Shown here in pieces: positions 42,944 to 55,088 of a stretch of DNA of 64,000 bases. The position numbers and the translations under genes are program-made. This DNA comes from Erodium maritimum (taxonomy: Eukaryota > Streptophyta > Magnoliopsida > Geraniales > Geraniaceae). Positions within the stretch are counted from its first letter, which is position 1. Each line of letters opens with the position of its first letter. Location: contig OY997588.1 in NCBI GenBank assembly GCA_963921825.1, positions 121,963,329-122,027,328 on the forward strand, given 5' to 3'. The notes under the pieces are model-generated. The model ran no database searches. It was not told the DNA's origin and was given only the letters and a program-made list of their open reading frames with translations.

Positions 42944-44480
42944 TACCTTCGGGATTCACAAGACGGTGTTCAAAGTTTCGGTTTTGCTTGAAAGTTTCGT
43001 TTTTGGCATGTTGTTTTGCTAAATTGTTTGATAACATGTTTTAAATTATTGTTTATGGATTTAATGCATGTAAAATGAATTTTTGAAAATTATTTCAAAT
43101 CTGGAAATTTTGAAAAAAATTTGATTTTTCAGGTCTCGGGAGCGGGACTCTCGGGGAGCCGAAACTGGGACCGAACGGGGCTCCGTTGGACGGAGCTAGG
43201 CCAAGCATGACCATTGGATGGTTGATATGCCAAGGCTAAACCGTTTTGTTAGTTATGACGAGTTTGGAACCGTCATGACGAACTCGAAGATCAAATGTTC
43301 AAAAGTTTCATTTTTGAACGGTTTCGATAAACCGAGCATCAAAAAATTTCGAAACTTGGCTATTAATTAAAACCGGAAAATCACATGATGTTTGATAACA
43401 TGCTTGTTTGATAACACGATGTGTGATGTGATGTTGGCATGGTGTACATAATAGCCCCGAGCTCGATTTAATTATTTATCGCTTTTCACGGCCTGCGAGC
43501 CGTTAGAGTTAGCGTGTAATTATTCTTTCAAGGTGTGGTCGTCGAACCACTTGTTTGTAATATTTATTTATTCCCGACCTGCGAGTCGTGTATTAAATTG
43601 TAATATTTTACTCAAGACGAAGAAAGGGTGAAAAGGTCATTTGGTGGCTTTTCGGGTGTTGGCATCGGCTTGGAGTCGGTGGAGCTCAAGAAGCTAGTGG
43701 GAGTTAGTTTAGGGGGCTATTATGTGCACATTTATCGCTTTATGCTTGGTTTAGTTTATGCATGATTAATTCTATGTGTTTTAGAATTGCATGCTTAACT
43801 TAATTTACCGAGCATATCACCTCACATGCAAAGATAAAATTGGAATTTTAATCCTTGTGTGTGAACCCTTAGAACCGTCATTGCATTGGATGTAGTTGAC
43901 GGGTTCGAAGGAAGAATTACATTGGATGTAATTTGAGGCATCATTGCATTTGGAATGTAGTTGATGTGCTCATCGCATCTAGGATGTGTCAAAGTTTTAA
44001 ACACAACCGGACAAGTAAAAACGGGTCATGTCCGATACCTCCCAATTATCAACACCTTACTACCTCCCCGTCCTATGGGTGTCGTGCGCATTAGCGGAGC
44101 ATCCATGGGAAAGCGGGGTAGTAGGTTTGGACGACATATGTGGGTGTCGTGCGCATTAGCGGAGCACCTACATAGTGACGGGCCATAGTTGAAAATTGGT
44201 GGACCCGACTACGATTCTCAGCCTGAGGTTGAGCTAGGGTAACAGATAGGGTAAGCCGTGTACATAAGTGCATACCCTAGCCAAGAGTCACATTGGATGT
44301 GATTGGATGGAGTCCTACCTACATGCTCGATTAAGTGGTGAGCATTAGTTCAGCTTAATCGAGTGAATCAAGGATCTTAGTTTCAGATTCTAAAGGTTTA
44401 GAATCGATTGTTGGTGTTTAAGCTTGATCTTCATAAAATTTATTCAGTTTACTGATTGAATTTTATCTGTTGTAGATCAA
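42944..44480 (+). other. Copia 5' leader, non-coding
   Basis: About 1.5 kb without a supportable frame. Contains short internal repeats: GGGTGTCGTGCGCATTAGCG occurs at about 44078 and 44141, and TGCATTGGATGTA-like motifs recur at about 43883-43990. Confidence 0.6.
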
Positions 44481-45100
44481 ATGGCAAATTCAGCGAACAT
44501 TAATAGTTTGTCATTAAAAACCATTCTTGACAGGGTCAAGCTAAATGGGACAAACTATTTGGACTGGTACAGAATTTTGAGGATACTCCTCAAGTCTGAA
44601 CGCAAAGAATATGTCCTTGACAAGGCTGTCTCTAAGACCATATCAGAGTTACATGAAGTGTCATTAACTGCTGAGAAGAATATCTCAGGGATCTGGGATC
44701 CAAGGATATTCTGATGGTCAACAAGGGAATTGGAAGTGGCATGGGCTGGGCCCATGCGCACTTGGCAGGAAAGATGAGACACCTGAGAATGTCTGCTTCT
44801 ACTGCCAACAGCCTGGTCATTGGAACCGGGATTACAGGAAGTTCACGGCTGATCTGAAGAAGGGCAGTGGGACTGCGCCTTCATCAAATAGCCTGGATGA
44901 TCTGAAGAAGGGCAGTAAGACTGCGCCTTCATCAGGAAACCTGGATGATCTAAGGAAGGGCGGTGAGACCGTGCCTTCAATCGGTATTAACTCTATAGAG
45001 CTACATCTCTCTACTTCCAAAGATTCATGGGTATTAGATACCATGACTGAATCTCACACATGCACTAATATATGGTGGCTGAAAGTAGGAGAGATTTGGA
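44481..45100 (+). pseudogene. Copia gag and protease, decayed
   Basis: The ATG at 44481 opens a gag frame with TILDRVKLNGTNYLDWYRIL, typical of copia capsid. It is truncated at 44714 and runs into the zinc-knuckle region (about 44794-44835) without the rest of capsid. The knuckle reads C-x2-C-x4-H-x4-Y: the last Cys is lost. A run of GAAGGGCAGT-type repeats follows. The protease site near 45025-45055 reads SWVLDTMTESHTC, where relatives have D-T/S-G. Confidence 0.75.
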
Positions 45101-45899
45101 AAGCACGAAATGGACCTCAGAGTTGTGGCAACTGCTGTAGGATCCATGAGTCTTGCTTTGCCAAGAGGCCTTGTCTTAGTATTGTATAATGTATATTGCA
45201 TACCTACTTTTAGTAGGAATATTATATCTGTATCCGTGTTTGACAAGGAAGGATATAATGTTAATATTGGAAATGGAGTTTTCAATTTTCTATGCAATGA
45301 TATGTTTTATACCAGTACTGACATGGTTGGAGGATTGTACATATTAGATATGGGTAACAATGCCTCAAGTTCTATATATTCCGTTAATACCAAGAGGTCT
45401 AAATCCAACGATTTAAACCTAACTCTGTTATGGCACTGTCATTTGGGTCGCATAAACAAGAAGCGCCTATCAGCACTTCAGAAGTGCGGGCTTTCAGGTT
45501 CATTCGAATTCCATTCGATCGATAGGTGCAAGGTTTATTTGATGGCCAAAATGACTAAAGTTCCCTTTTATCGATCGCGATGAAAGGGCGGGTGAATTAT
45601 TGGGGCTGATACACTCGAATGTGTGTAGACCAATAAGTTCACTTGCCAGGAGGGGTTTTAGCTACTTTACCACATTTACTGATGATTACAGTAAATATGG
45701 TTATGTCTATTCGGAGAGACATAAGTCTGAAGCTTTTGATAAATTCAAAGAGTTTAAGACTAAAGTAGAAAACCAGCTCGACAAAGGTATTAAGGCACTT
45801 CGATTGGATCGAGGTGGAAAATACTTGACCACAGAGTTATTAGATCATCTAAAAGAGAATGAGATCCTTTTGGAATGGACTCCTCCTGGGACACTGTAG
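45101..45899 (+). pseudogene. Copia GAG-pre-integrase and integrase, decayed
   Basis: The pre-integrase zinc region has LLWHCHLGRINKKRL. The integrase core starts LGLIHSNVCRPISS, where the first catalytic Asp (normally H-T/S-D-V) is replaced by Asn. The second Asp is present in LRLDRGGKYLT. The frame breaks at about 45583-45600 and stops at 45897-45899. Confidence 0.78.
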
Positions 45900-46434
45900 T
45901 TGAAAGGTGTAGCCAAACGGAGAAATCGGACATTGTTAGACAATGGGCCGTTCCATGATTAGTTGGACTGATCTCCCAATCTCTTTCAGGGGTTATGCTC
46001 TAGAGACGACCGCATTCATAGTGAATCGGGCTTCGACAAGGGTGTGGAAGGGACACCATTTTAAAAATGGAATGGGATGATGCCCGCTTTGTCCTTCCTA
46101 AAGATTTGTGGTTGCGAGGCTTATGTGAAACATTTGGTTTCGACTAAGCTCGAACCAAGATCTGAGATATGCACCTTCGTGTGGTATCCCAAAGCAACAA
46201 GGGGATACCACTTCTACAATCCCAGTGAGAACATGGTGTTCATCGCATGGGGTGGGGTCTTTATGGAAAAGGAGTTTTATTTCCAAAGACGTCATTGGGA
46301 GGACTGTGCATCTCGAAGAAATTCAGGATGGTACAGATCTGTCTAAACCAATTGGCAACCCAGTAGAAAGAAGCCAGAGATTGTCGTAGAGTAAGAACCA
46401 ATTCCTGTTACAATTCCGGAAGGTCCAAGGCGAT

Positions 46435-47422
46435 TTGAAAGGATCAATCTTCCACCTCCAAGATATGGTATCCGGAGGTGACAATGAAGTCATGGTGGAT
46501 CACGATGATCCAGCCACCTTTCAGGAAGTCGTGGATGGGCCCAACTCCGAGTTATGGCTGGGAGCCATGAGGGAGGAAATGCAATCCATGTCGGACAACC
46601 GAGTCTGGGAACCGGGTGATCCCATCAATGGTGTGAGGACCATAGGATGCAAATGGATCTTCAAGGTGAAGATGGACATGGACGGCAACCCTCTGACCTA
46701 CAAAGCTCAACTGGTGGCGAAAGGTTATAGGCAGATCCAATGGATTGACTATGAGGAAACCTTCTCCTTAGTGGCTATGGTCAAAATCGATCCAAATTCT
46801 TCTTGACATAACTGCGTATCATAATTACGAGATATGGCAAGTGGATGTCAAAACCGCTTTCCTAAATGGAAATTTGACTGAGTACGTTTGTATGTCTCGG
46901 CCCAAAGGTTTTGACGATCCGAAGAATAAAGGAAAGATTTATAAGTTGTTGAAATCCATTTATGGATTGAAACGAACTTCTCGGAGTTGGATCCTTCGTT
47001 TTGATGAAGCTGTAATTGGATTTGGCTTAATCAAGAACGAGGATGAATCTTGCGTTTATAAGAAGGCTAGTGGGAGCAATATTACCTTTCTGGTTCTCAT
47101 TGAAAACGACATCCCAACCTTGCACGAGACTAAAGCTTGGTTGAGGAAGTGTTTTTCAATAAAGGACTTAGGCGATGCTCCTCATATCTTAAGGATTAAG
47201 ATATGTAGAGATCGCACCAAGAGGGTCTTGGATTTAAGTCAGGGAACCTATGTGAACAAGGCATTGAGTAGGTTCTTAATGCTCGATTCAAAGAAAGGAC
47301 TCTTACCCACTAGTCATGGCATTCATCTCAGCAAGACTCAGTGTCCTAAGACACCTGATGAGCTGAAAAGGATGATGAGAATCCTATGCGCCTGGGGGCA
47401 GGATCGATCATATATGCCATGA
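46435..47422 (+). pseudogene. Copia reverse transcriptase lacking the YVDD site
   Basis: Two frames carry ELWLGAMREEMQSMSDN, CKWIFKVKMDMDGN, VDVKTAFLNGNLTE-like (from 46841) and SIYGLKRTSRSWILRFD. Where relatives have the catalytic YVDD the sequence reads FLVLIENDIPTLHETKAWL. About seven codons are missing, including YVDD, with the frame kept. A frameshift near 46806-46841 separates the halves. Confidence 0.8.
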
Positions 47423-47599
47423 CATATATGAGACCAGATGTCTCGTAAGCCTTATGTTGTACCAGAAGACATCATTCTAACCCGGGGGAAAGATGATGCT
47501 GAACTAGTCGTCGAAGGATGAGTAGACGCTAGTTTTCCAAGACAAATCCAGATGACTTTAGAAGTCAATCAGGATATGTGTTTACGCTGAATGATAGAG

Positions 47600-47858
47600 C
47601 TTTAGCTGGGAGAGCGTAAAGCAAGATATCATTGCCGAATCTACGACAGAGGCCAAGTACATGGATGCTGCAGAGGCAGCTAAGGAGGCTATGTGGATTT
47701 GGAAATTCATGGCAGGGCTGGGTGTAATTAAAAACCCATCCATCCCGGTGAATCCATCTTGCGACAACACAAGGGCCATTGCGCAAGCTAAAAGCCTAGA
47801 TCGTATAACAAATCCAAACATGTACTGCGGCGTATCCACCTCATCAGATAAATACTGA
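47600..47858 (+). pseudogene. Copia RNase H fragment
   Basis: Contains the motif STTEAKYMDAAEAAKEAMW (first two residues in the frame upstream of 47661), then CDNTRAIAQAK. It is truncated, and stops shortly after. Confidence 0.72.
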
Positions 47859-47989
47859 ACTGAGGTGAAGTGAAGATAACCGATATTGCAACAGATGATA
47901 ACATAGCCAACCCTTTGACTAAGGCAGTGTCACTGCCTGAACATGTTAGACATGTAAAGTCGATGGGGACATATTGGAGTTTAGATTGG

Positions 47990-48009
47990 AACTAGGGCAA
48001 GTGGGAGAT
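47990..48009 (+). promoter_or_regulatory. Copia polypurine tract
   Basis: GGGCAAGTGGGAGAT ends one base before the 3' LTR, the standard copia plus-strand primer context. Confidence 0.8.
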
Positions 48010-49697
48010 TGTTAGTCTTAGTGGCCGTAGTTCAATCCTAAATGTCCAAATGTATATATCATCGTTAGCAATAAAATTAAAGCGGCTTTATATTACTTAT
48101 GTGTTGGAGTAATATATCGATGTGTGCTCTGATCTATGCCCACCATGCGAATAGAACCATAGATCGAGATAGATCACACTCGATGGGTCCCTAGTCAACA
48201 AAGCTCCACTAGAAGCGACTAGTATGAAAGATGGCTCTTTATGGCTTACGTTCTGTTAGTCATTGGAATGGGATTCCGGAGTCTGATCATAGATATCATG
48301 TGGGACATGATATTGGACGACCCGCCCTGAATATGTGCCATAGATTAAGTCATGAACATATTCAGTGTTGTAGCTTGTCATGTATCCTTAGACCAAGGAG
48401 TCTTTGTGATCGCTATGTAGTCAACAACTGAGTTTGACCTGAGCCTAACGTTGTCCGTAACAGGGCTTCCATAACGGCCAGGATTGGCTTGGGGACGGGC
48501 TACATGAGTGACACGAAAGACGGCTAAGGGATTTATCCCTCATACTAAGGTATGGGAAAGATATCGGTTCTCGGCCACTTGATCGAGAGTGACTGGAAGA
48601 ATAGCATGGCCATGCACATGATACTGGGTATCATATCTTCAGTCATCTCACATATCAAGGAACGGTGATTGAGAATAATAAGGATGACGGCTCTATGCCT
48701 TATCTCAATCAGGATATCAGAGATAAAAGGATAATGTCAGGGACGACGGAAAGGTTAGAATCGACAGGGTCGATTTGTTATGTAGTGTCAGGCAATACTA
48801 AAGTCTCGTTAGTTGCCACTTAAATAGGATCAAGTAAAATGGGATTTTACGTTGATCTATTGACATGCATAAACCTAAGGGTCACACCGGAGGATGAAAC
48901 TCATTGACACATTTATGGAGAATGGCCAAAAGGGAGTTGTCTCGGGACATGACCAAAACTGGGTTTTGGGTCATGTGCCCGTAAGTGAATAGGACTTTAC
49001 TGATCGAGACAAGGCTTGGAGTCTTGGGATTGATCGCGTCGGATAATGTTGGACATTTCCGGTATGGAAGGCTTGGAGGCGATGAGCGAATCACGGGACC
49101 TCGTTGGAAATGGCCACGGGCCATGTTCCAAGAGGCCCATGAAAGGCCCATGCAACCAAGGCCCATGGAACTAATTAATCAAGTCTTGATTAATTAGTAC
49201 TAAGCAAGCAAGACAAGGATTAAGGTGTTGGTGATTCACCACCTAACCCAATCTTGTCTTGCCATACTTTGTCCTATTTACACCTTACTTGACACCATAC
49301 TTGTCCTATGCCTTTAGTTGGACAAGTATGAGTTTTGTTATGTTTAAGTCATCTTTTTTCAACATAACAAACACAAGACAAGAATAGGAAACACAACTTC
49401 TCTCCCTCTTCCATGGCCATTTCGGGTTTGGCAAGCTCCCACCTCCATGTTTGTGTTCTTGAGTCCTCAAAGAGAAGAACTACGTGGCTTTGATTCCCAT
49501 GTGGATACGTAGGCGTCTTGGAGACTCAAGCCAATCATTCGTTAACCGGTGTTCTTGTTTTGGTAAGAACTAGTGCTGAATTTTTCTCTTGTTAATCCAT
49601 TCTTTGTTAGTTGTTTCATGGTTTTAATTGTCTCTTGGTTTTCATTGATTTTCCGTTGCGAGTTGGTTCATCTCCAACCCTACCTCGAGACCCAACA
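48010..49697 (+). repeat. Copia 3' LTR, 1688 bp
   Basis: Begins TGTTAGTC and ends GAGACCCAACA; followed by TSD TAAAC. About 99.5 percent identical to the 5' LTR by hand count. Confidence 0.92.
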
Positions 49698-50552
49698 TAA
49701 ACCCCTTATCCCGAAGCTTCTCGAGCTGACGCTTCATCTCGGTCAACTTTGTTGGCGCGAACCTGTAGGGCGCCATCGATATCGCTGCCGTTCCCGGCAT
49801 CAGGTCAATCCCGAACTCCTCCTCACGAACTGTTGGCAACCCGCTCAACTCCTCAGGAAAGACCTCGAGGAACGCGCACACCACTCACGATAACTATCGA
49901 ATCTACACGGCCGATACTTCCTTCACTGCGGACAAAGCTGACAGGAGAACTCCGCTCTTACTACCCAGAATACACGAAACCTTCGTGTTGTCTGCTGGCA
50001 CCGTCACTCGTCGCCTGTAACAGTCGATATTGGCTTGGTACTTCGCCCGCCAATCCATTCCCAGGATCACGTCAAAGGCGGTCATTTCGTAAGTATCCTT
50101 CCCACGGATACACGCACAAGCTCAGTCGCTGCTGAACCTCACGGACCCTCGCAGTCTCTCTAAGACCTCGCTTCACTACCGCCGTCGTGCCCACCAACTC
50201 CGAACATACCCGAATCCTCGGGGTGATGAGTCGATCCAGCATCAGGGCTCTTGAGCCCTCTCTCGAACCTCCTGTATCAGTTCGCTTCCCTAACTTCGCA
50301 GGCACGACAGACCCTAGTCAATACCACACCACCGCCAACCGGCGTGTCCAGACGCAGGGGTGGACTCAACGTCTCTAAACTCAGCCCCAACATCTCAGCA
50401 CAACTCGACGAAGCAAACGAGTGTGACGCCCCGATATCCAATAAAAATGACGCCCAAATCAGAGACCGAACGACCATTCCATTGGTCACCCTGACAAGGT
50501 AAAGTACAACCCTCACACGATCCTCTATGCATTTACTTATAACTTTCCGCAA
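49698..50552 (-). pseudogene. Element A protease and start of reverse transcriptase
   Basis: Minus-strand pieces in order: the aspartic protease site LLDIGASHSFASSSCAEMLG (usually D-T-G/D-S-G; here D-I-G), then FDVILGMDWRAKYQANIDC. Next is the RT entry [20 protein letters not shown] and [20 protein letters not shown], which stops at the copia border and continues at 41237. Frameshifts separate the pieces near 50080-50300 and 49890. No gag frame precedes the protease. Confidence 0.82.
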
Positions 50553-52040
50553 GCAAACCAGTATTCTCTACTCGTCCCCTGCAGGAAAAGTAGTAAAGGG
50601 GATGAGTGTTCTGCTCACCTCCACGGACACCCGTTAGATTATGGCATCCTAGTAAAGCACTAACGACTTACCAATCTAACCAGGGCAAACCACTACCTCA
50701 ATACCTGATACCAAAACGTCACACTGTTCACGCTATCAATACCTCAAATACTCGCTCACGTAAGGGAAACCTCGAATGGGGATCATATTCTCAACTCCGC
50801 AAGCCACTATTGCTCACAACCTCAATACCCTAATTACCCAATCACGGAGGGAAACCTCAAACGGGGATCATGTTCTCAACTCCGCAAGCCACTATTGCTC
50901 ACAACCTCAATACCCCAATTACCCAATCACGTAGGAAAACCTCAAATAACCCACTCACGTGAAGGAAACCTCAAACCACCCGTGCACGCGATGGAAACCT
51001 AGAATAACCCACTCACGTGAAGGAAACCTCAAACCACCTATTCACGTGAGGGAAACCTCGAACACCCGTTCACATAGGGGAAACCTAGTTCGTATGGCGC
51101 CGCAGCGCATCAACCCTAACCCCTCTCCGTGGTGAGACTCTCACACCGAGGCGCTGTATCACTACCGTAGGTTATTGATGAGTCTCGAACCCAAGACCTC
51201 ACCCTTTAACACCAAACTTACGACCTCTACAACCAACACAATCATGAACACAACCACGCAAAACCAACACTCAAACTGCACAATCAAGACGGTGGAACAA
51301 GGCAGGAAATCACGGATCTATGACAGACCCCGTCACGGTTGGGGTCACGGAGCCGTGACAGACCCCGTCACGGTTGGGGTCACGGAGCCGTGACGAAGGC
51401 CCAAAACTCGCCAAAACGCTCTGATCCGTCACGGATCCGTGGCAGGGTCCGTGACGCTCGCGCATGCCTGTTTTCCAAATTCGTTTCATACTCGATCCTT
51501 ACCCATTTTTACCTTAAATCAACCTTAAGGGCCACACACGTTCAATTACCAATTTAACAAACACACACAAAACAATTCACAAACAAATTCAAGTCACCCG
51601 ACCTCAATCACAAGCCGACAAGGCCAACCAATTTCAAAACACGCCCACCGGGCCAACCAATTTAAACACACGCCCACAGGGCCAACCAATTTTAAAACTT
51701 TCTCCTTTTCATCATAAAATCTCATTTTTGACATCACGTACTTACAACCCGGTCCAGGCGTCCCCGAACTACGTTGTACCCACTGGATATCAGCACCGTC
51801 ACGTTCGACTATAGGGACGCCCCTGAGTCGAGTCGTAACAGCCTAAAAACGTTTCACGCAACAACACACAATTTTTACGCCAATATCAAAAATACTGCAC
51901 ATACACACAACATCAACCAAGACTTAGGTCACTACGGGTCTACACACAGTTTCCGACTTGCGCAACCAACGCACGACGAGACTTTTAATGACTCAACTCT
52001 CCCCACCTAATTGACGTACAGTCCGAGGTGTGAAACCTTG
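50553..52040 (-). other. Element A leader region: gag missing, minisatellites
   Basis: About 1.5 kb between PBS and protease with no gag frame. Contains tandem motifs CTCACGTGAAGGAAACCTCAAA (shown in part; about 50937-51080), the 16-bp palindrome GTCACGGAGCCGTGAC repeated at about 51325-51450, and GCCCAC-GGGCCAACCAATTT repeats at about 51625-51695. With gag and intact pol lacking, element A is non-autonomous. Confidence 0.6.
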
Positions 52041-52056
52041 AGCTCTGATACCAAGC
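52041..52056 (-). other. Element A primer-binding site
   Basis: On the minus strand GCTTGGTATCAGAGCT directly after the LTR end GGGGCGTGACA. It matches initiator tRNA-Met with a two-base spacer and fixes element A as minus-strand. Confidence 0.85.
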
Positions 52057-54892
52057 TGTCACGCCCCGAATTCAGTAGGACCGAACCCGGAATGCGAACG
52101 GTGAAACAATAAAACCATTTTCAAACATTTTAATAAACCGCTTAAAATCACCACTTTGAATTAATCAAAATAATATTTTACAACTGAAAATAAGTCCAAA
52201 ACAAGCGGACAAAAACCAAAGCGTACGTCGCTAAACCCCCCAAAAAAAACCCGGACTCCCGCTCCCAGCTCTTCAAGCTTCGAGAGATCCCCTAGTCCGC
52301 CTCGCGACCAGTACCTGTAAGAAAAGCAGCTAGGGGTGAGCGTTCGCTCACCACCACGGATACCAGACTGACTACGGAATACTAGCAGAAATGCCGGAAA
52401 CACCAACAACCAACAAAACACCGGGGACTACTATCCCCAAACTCAAATGACCCGACTGTCACACGAAAACGGTTACTTTCCCCAACCAACTCAACCCGGA
52501 CTCGTAACGTAAACCCGACACAACGGTTACGACCTCAACCCAAGACCACAAAGGATCGCACACAACAATCAAGATCGCAAAGGATCGCACTCTAGCTACT
52601 CAGTGCCGGTTGCTAACCGGCTGGGCTTGAGCCTGCCCCACGCAACTTTCCCGACACTCAGTCGGGCCAAGCGGTCGACCTGTTTGCGATATATACATCA
52701 ATACTTTTCCGATAGCTAGTCGGAAGGGGAGCCACCCTTCATCGCCGAAAAAAATGCACAACTTCACCGATGGTTAGTCGGAAGGCTAGCCAACCCCCAC
52801 GCGCGCGACCACAGGACCCCTTTTCTGTCAGGCGGGCCCCAACCTCCATGCAATCACAGTCATCACCCAAGGTTCAACAAATAGTGACAACACAGGTTTA
52901 ACACCCCACAGGCACACATGGCCACCCACGACACACGAAACAGTATCACACGGGTTCAACACCCCAAAGGCACACCTGACCACCGACGACACACAAACAG
53001 TAAAATACGGGTTCAACACCCCAAAGGCACACATGACCACCCACGACACACAAACAGTAAAACACGGGTCCAACACCCCAAAGGCACACCTGACCACCCA
53101 CGACACACAAATAGTAAAAATACGGGTCCAACACCCCAAAGGCACACCTGACCACCCACGACACACAAATAGTAAAATACGAGTTCAACTCCCCACAAGC
53201 ACTCATGGCCGCCCACAAACATCAACAATTCAATCAACCTCCGGGCACGACCAAATGCCACCAGTATTTCTATTGTTCGATATGTTCACTTATCCTACGA
53301 TACTACTACGTGTCACATGCATTTCTATTGTTCGATACGTTCACGTATTATACGACACCACTAAGTGTTGCCTGCATTTCTAGTGTTCGATAAACTTACT
53401 TATCCTACGACACCACTAGGTGTCACATGCATTTCTACTGTTAACTTTTCCTAGTCAAGGCCGAGATCCAGCTACTTTTCCCTACCTCGTAACGCTTTCC
53501 AAATATCCACGCTCAAGCTCCGGCGTGCTCGCAGTCACCCGCTTAGCCTCTTCTTTCCGCGGTCGGCGGCACGATCTAACAAGATCACAAATTAAAACAC
53601 TTTTTAAGTTCGCAGGCAAAGCTGCATTTTAATGAATTTGACGCCCAAACGCGACCCCGACAATGCCGATCACTCCCAAACTTCCCAATTACTCGACATT
53701 GTCAACAAAGGGCCCGAAAAAGCCCGATTCGCCCGTCTCGGCGAATCTGCCCGGGTTAGGAAAACGCCCTTCCGGGCTCCGAAAATTCCCGTTTTTGTTT
53801 CTACGATCCTAAAATAATTCAAGTGTTCCAACGCAATCGACGGAACCAATTTCCGACTTCCGAGCGATTTAATTCGCCGTTAAAGTTTCTAAACCCGAAA
53901 TTTCCAAATTCCACAATTTAATCCCATAATTCGTTCCAGGTGTGAATTATCGACTCGGGGATTGTCCAAGACCACCCGAACACGAAAAAACCCAAGGCCC
54001 GACCAAGTGGGCCCCACACAGCCTCAATGGAAAACGTTCCTTTTCGCCCCAAAACGTTCCTAACGAACTCCAAACCTCAACCATTCATCTTTAAACCAAT
54101 CTTAAACAAAACCCAACCTTAATCAAACCGTTTAAACTCAAACCCTAAAATTCAAACGTACCAAAACGAGAAAAGAACGGGTTCTCACAGTAGGGAATGA
54201 CGAGGGGAGTTCGAATCCGCAGTCGTTGAGTCGATCGGTCGGTCGGATCGTCGGGAAATCACCCAAAACCCCAACTTCTCTCCTTCCCTTTCTCTCTCTT
54301 CTTTCTCTCTCTCTATTTCTCTTTTTTTTTTCTATTTGGTCGAGACCTTCTCTGCCAACCTCTTTTATTTGTTCAAAAATACCAACCATACCTCTTAATT
54401 ACAAACTACCCCTCACTTCTTTTTCTATATTTTAAAACTATCAACCACCAAAAGTGTGACAAGTGTCAAATGGGTCCCACACTTTAGAAAAATATCTTGG
54501 TAGATATTTTTCAGTACGATTCGCGAAATTCGGCCGTCTCGGGCCCCGAACGGGCCCATTTTCCAAGAAATTATAAACTTTCACGGGGTACAAGGAAACG
54601 GCTCAACTAAGACCGCTGTAATGACGACTAAGCTTTTTGGATCCAAAACAGGCCTCAAACGGACCAAAACGTCGCTCGGTTGACTTTTCCGGTAAAAAGT
54701 CAACCTTTCCTAAATTGGTCAAAAAGTTGCCCTGAGTCCCCCAGAACTCACTTTGGTCGATATCGGGGTCAACTTAAGTCCGATATGACCCTCGGGGTCA
54801 AATTTAGGTTCATTTAGGTGTCTGTCCCAAAATTTTAAATTTTCCTGTTTTTCTGCCTATTTGACCGGCGTTGACCGGGAGCGGTTCTTACA
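52057..54892 (-). mobile_element. 5' LTR of gypsy element A (right copy), 2836 bp
   Basis: Starts TGTCACGCCCCG and ends GGGAGCGGTTCTTACA, followed by GGTAC (54893-54897), the same pentamer as at 33804-33808. It lacks the retroposon present in the left copy. A 57-bp minisatellite lies at about 52905-53210. Orientation follows from the adjacent PBS. Confidence 0.9.
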
Positions 54893-55088
54893 GGTACTGC
54901 ACCAGCTTCGCATTTTTTCACTCGAACCGACCATTGCGGCGTTGTTCTTGCTCTACCCTATACAATATTGGTGGGGGACCAACGTCAACCTGAGAAATAC
55001 CACTCTCGTTGTCAGATGCCATAACTTTGGTTGAACACTAGTACTTTTGGGGAATGTAGTTGAATGTTCCATTCAAGAATGGTATTAT
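54893..55088. other. Spacer between elements A and B, starting with TSD GGTAC
   Basis: 196 bp of non-LTR sequence, nearly identical to 38024-38219. No gene seen. Confidence 0.75.

Larger units (their letters stand above)
41233..49702 (+). mobile_element. Ty1/copia retrotransposon, complete structure with TSD TAAAC
   Basis: The element runs 41238-49697 with LTRs of identical length (1688 bp each). The TSD TAAAC is at 41233-41237 and 49698-49702. PBS follows the left LTR and a polypurine tract precedes the right LTR. It is inserted into the reverse transcriptase gene of gypsy element A in the opposite orientation. Coding order is gag, protease, integrase, RT, RNase H, as in copia. All domains are present as fragments but none is functional. 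Eight LTR differences were counted by eye, about 0.5 percent. Confidence 0.93.

Noticed and set aside
50421-50470. Apparent LTR start TGTGACGCCCCG within element A
   Set aside because: It is inside the protease coding sequence on the minus strand (LLDIGASHSF); similarity to TGTCACGCCCC is chance.
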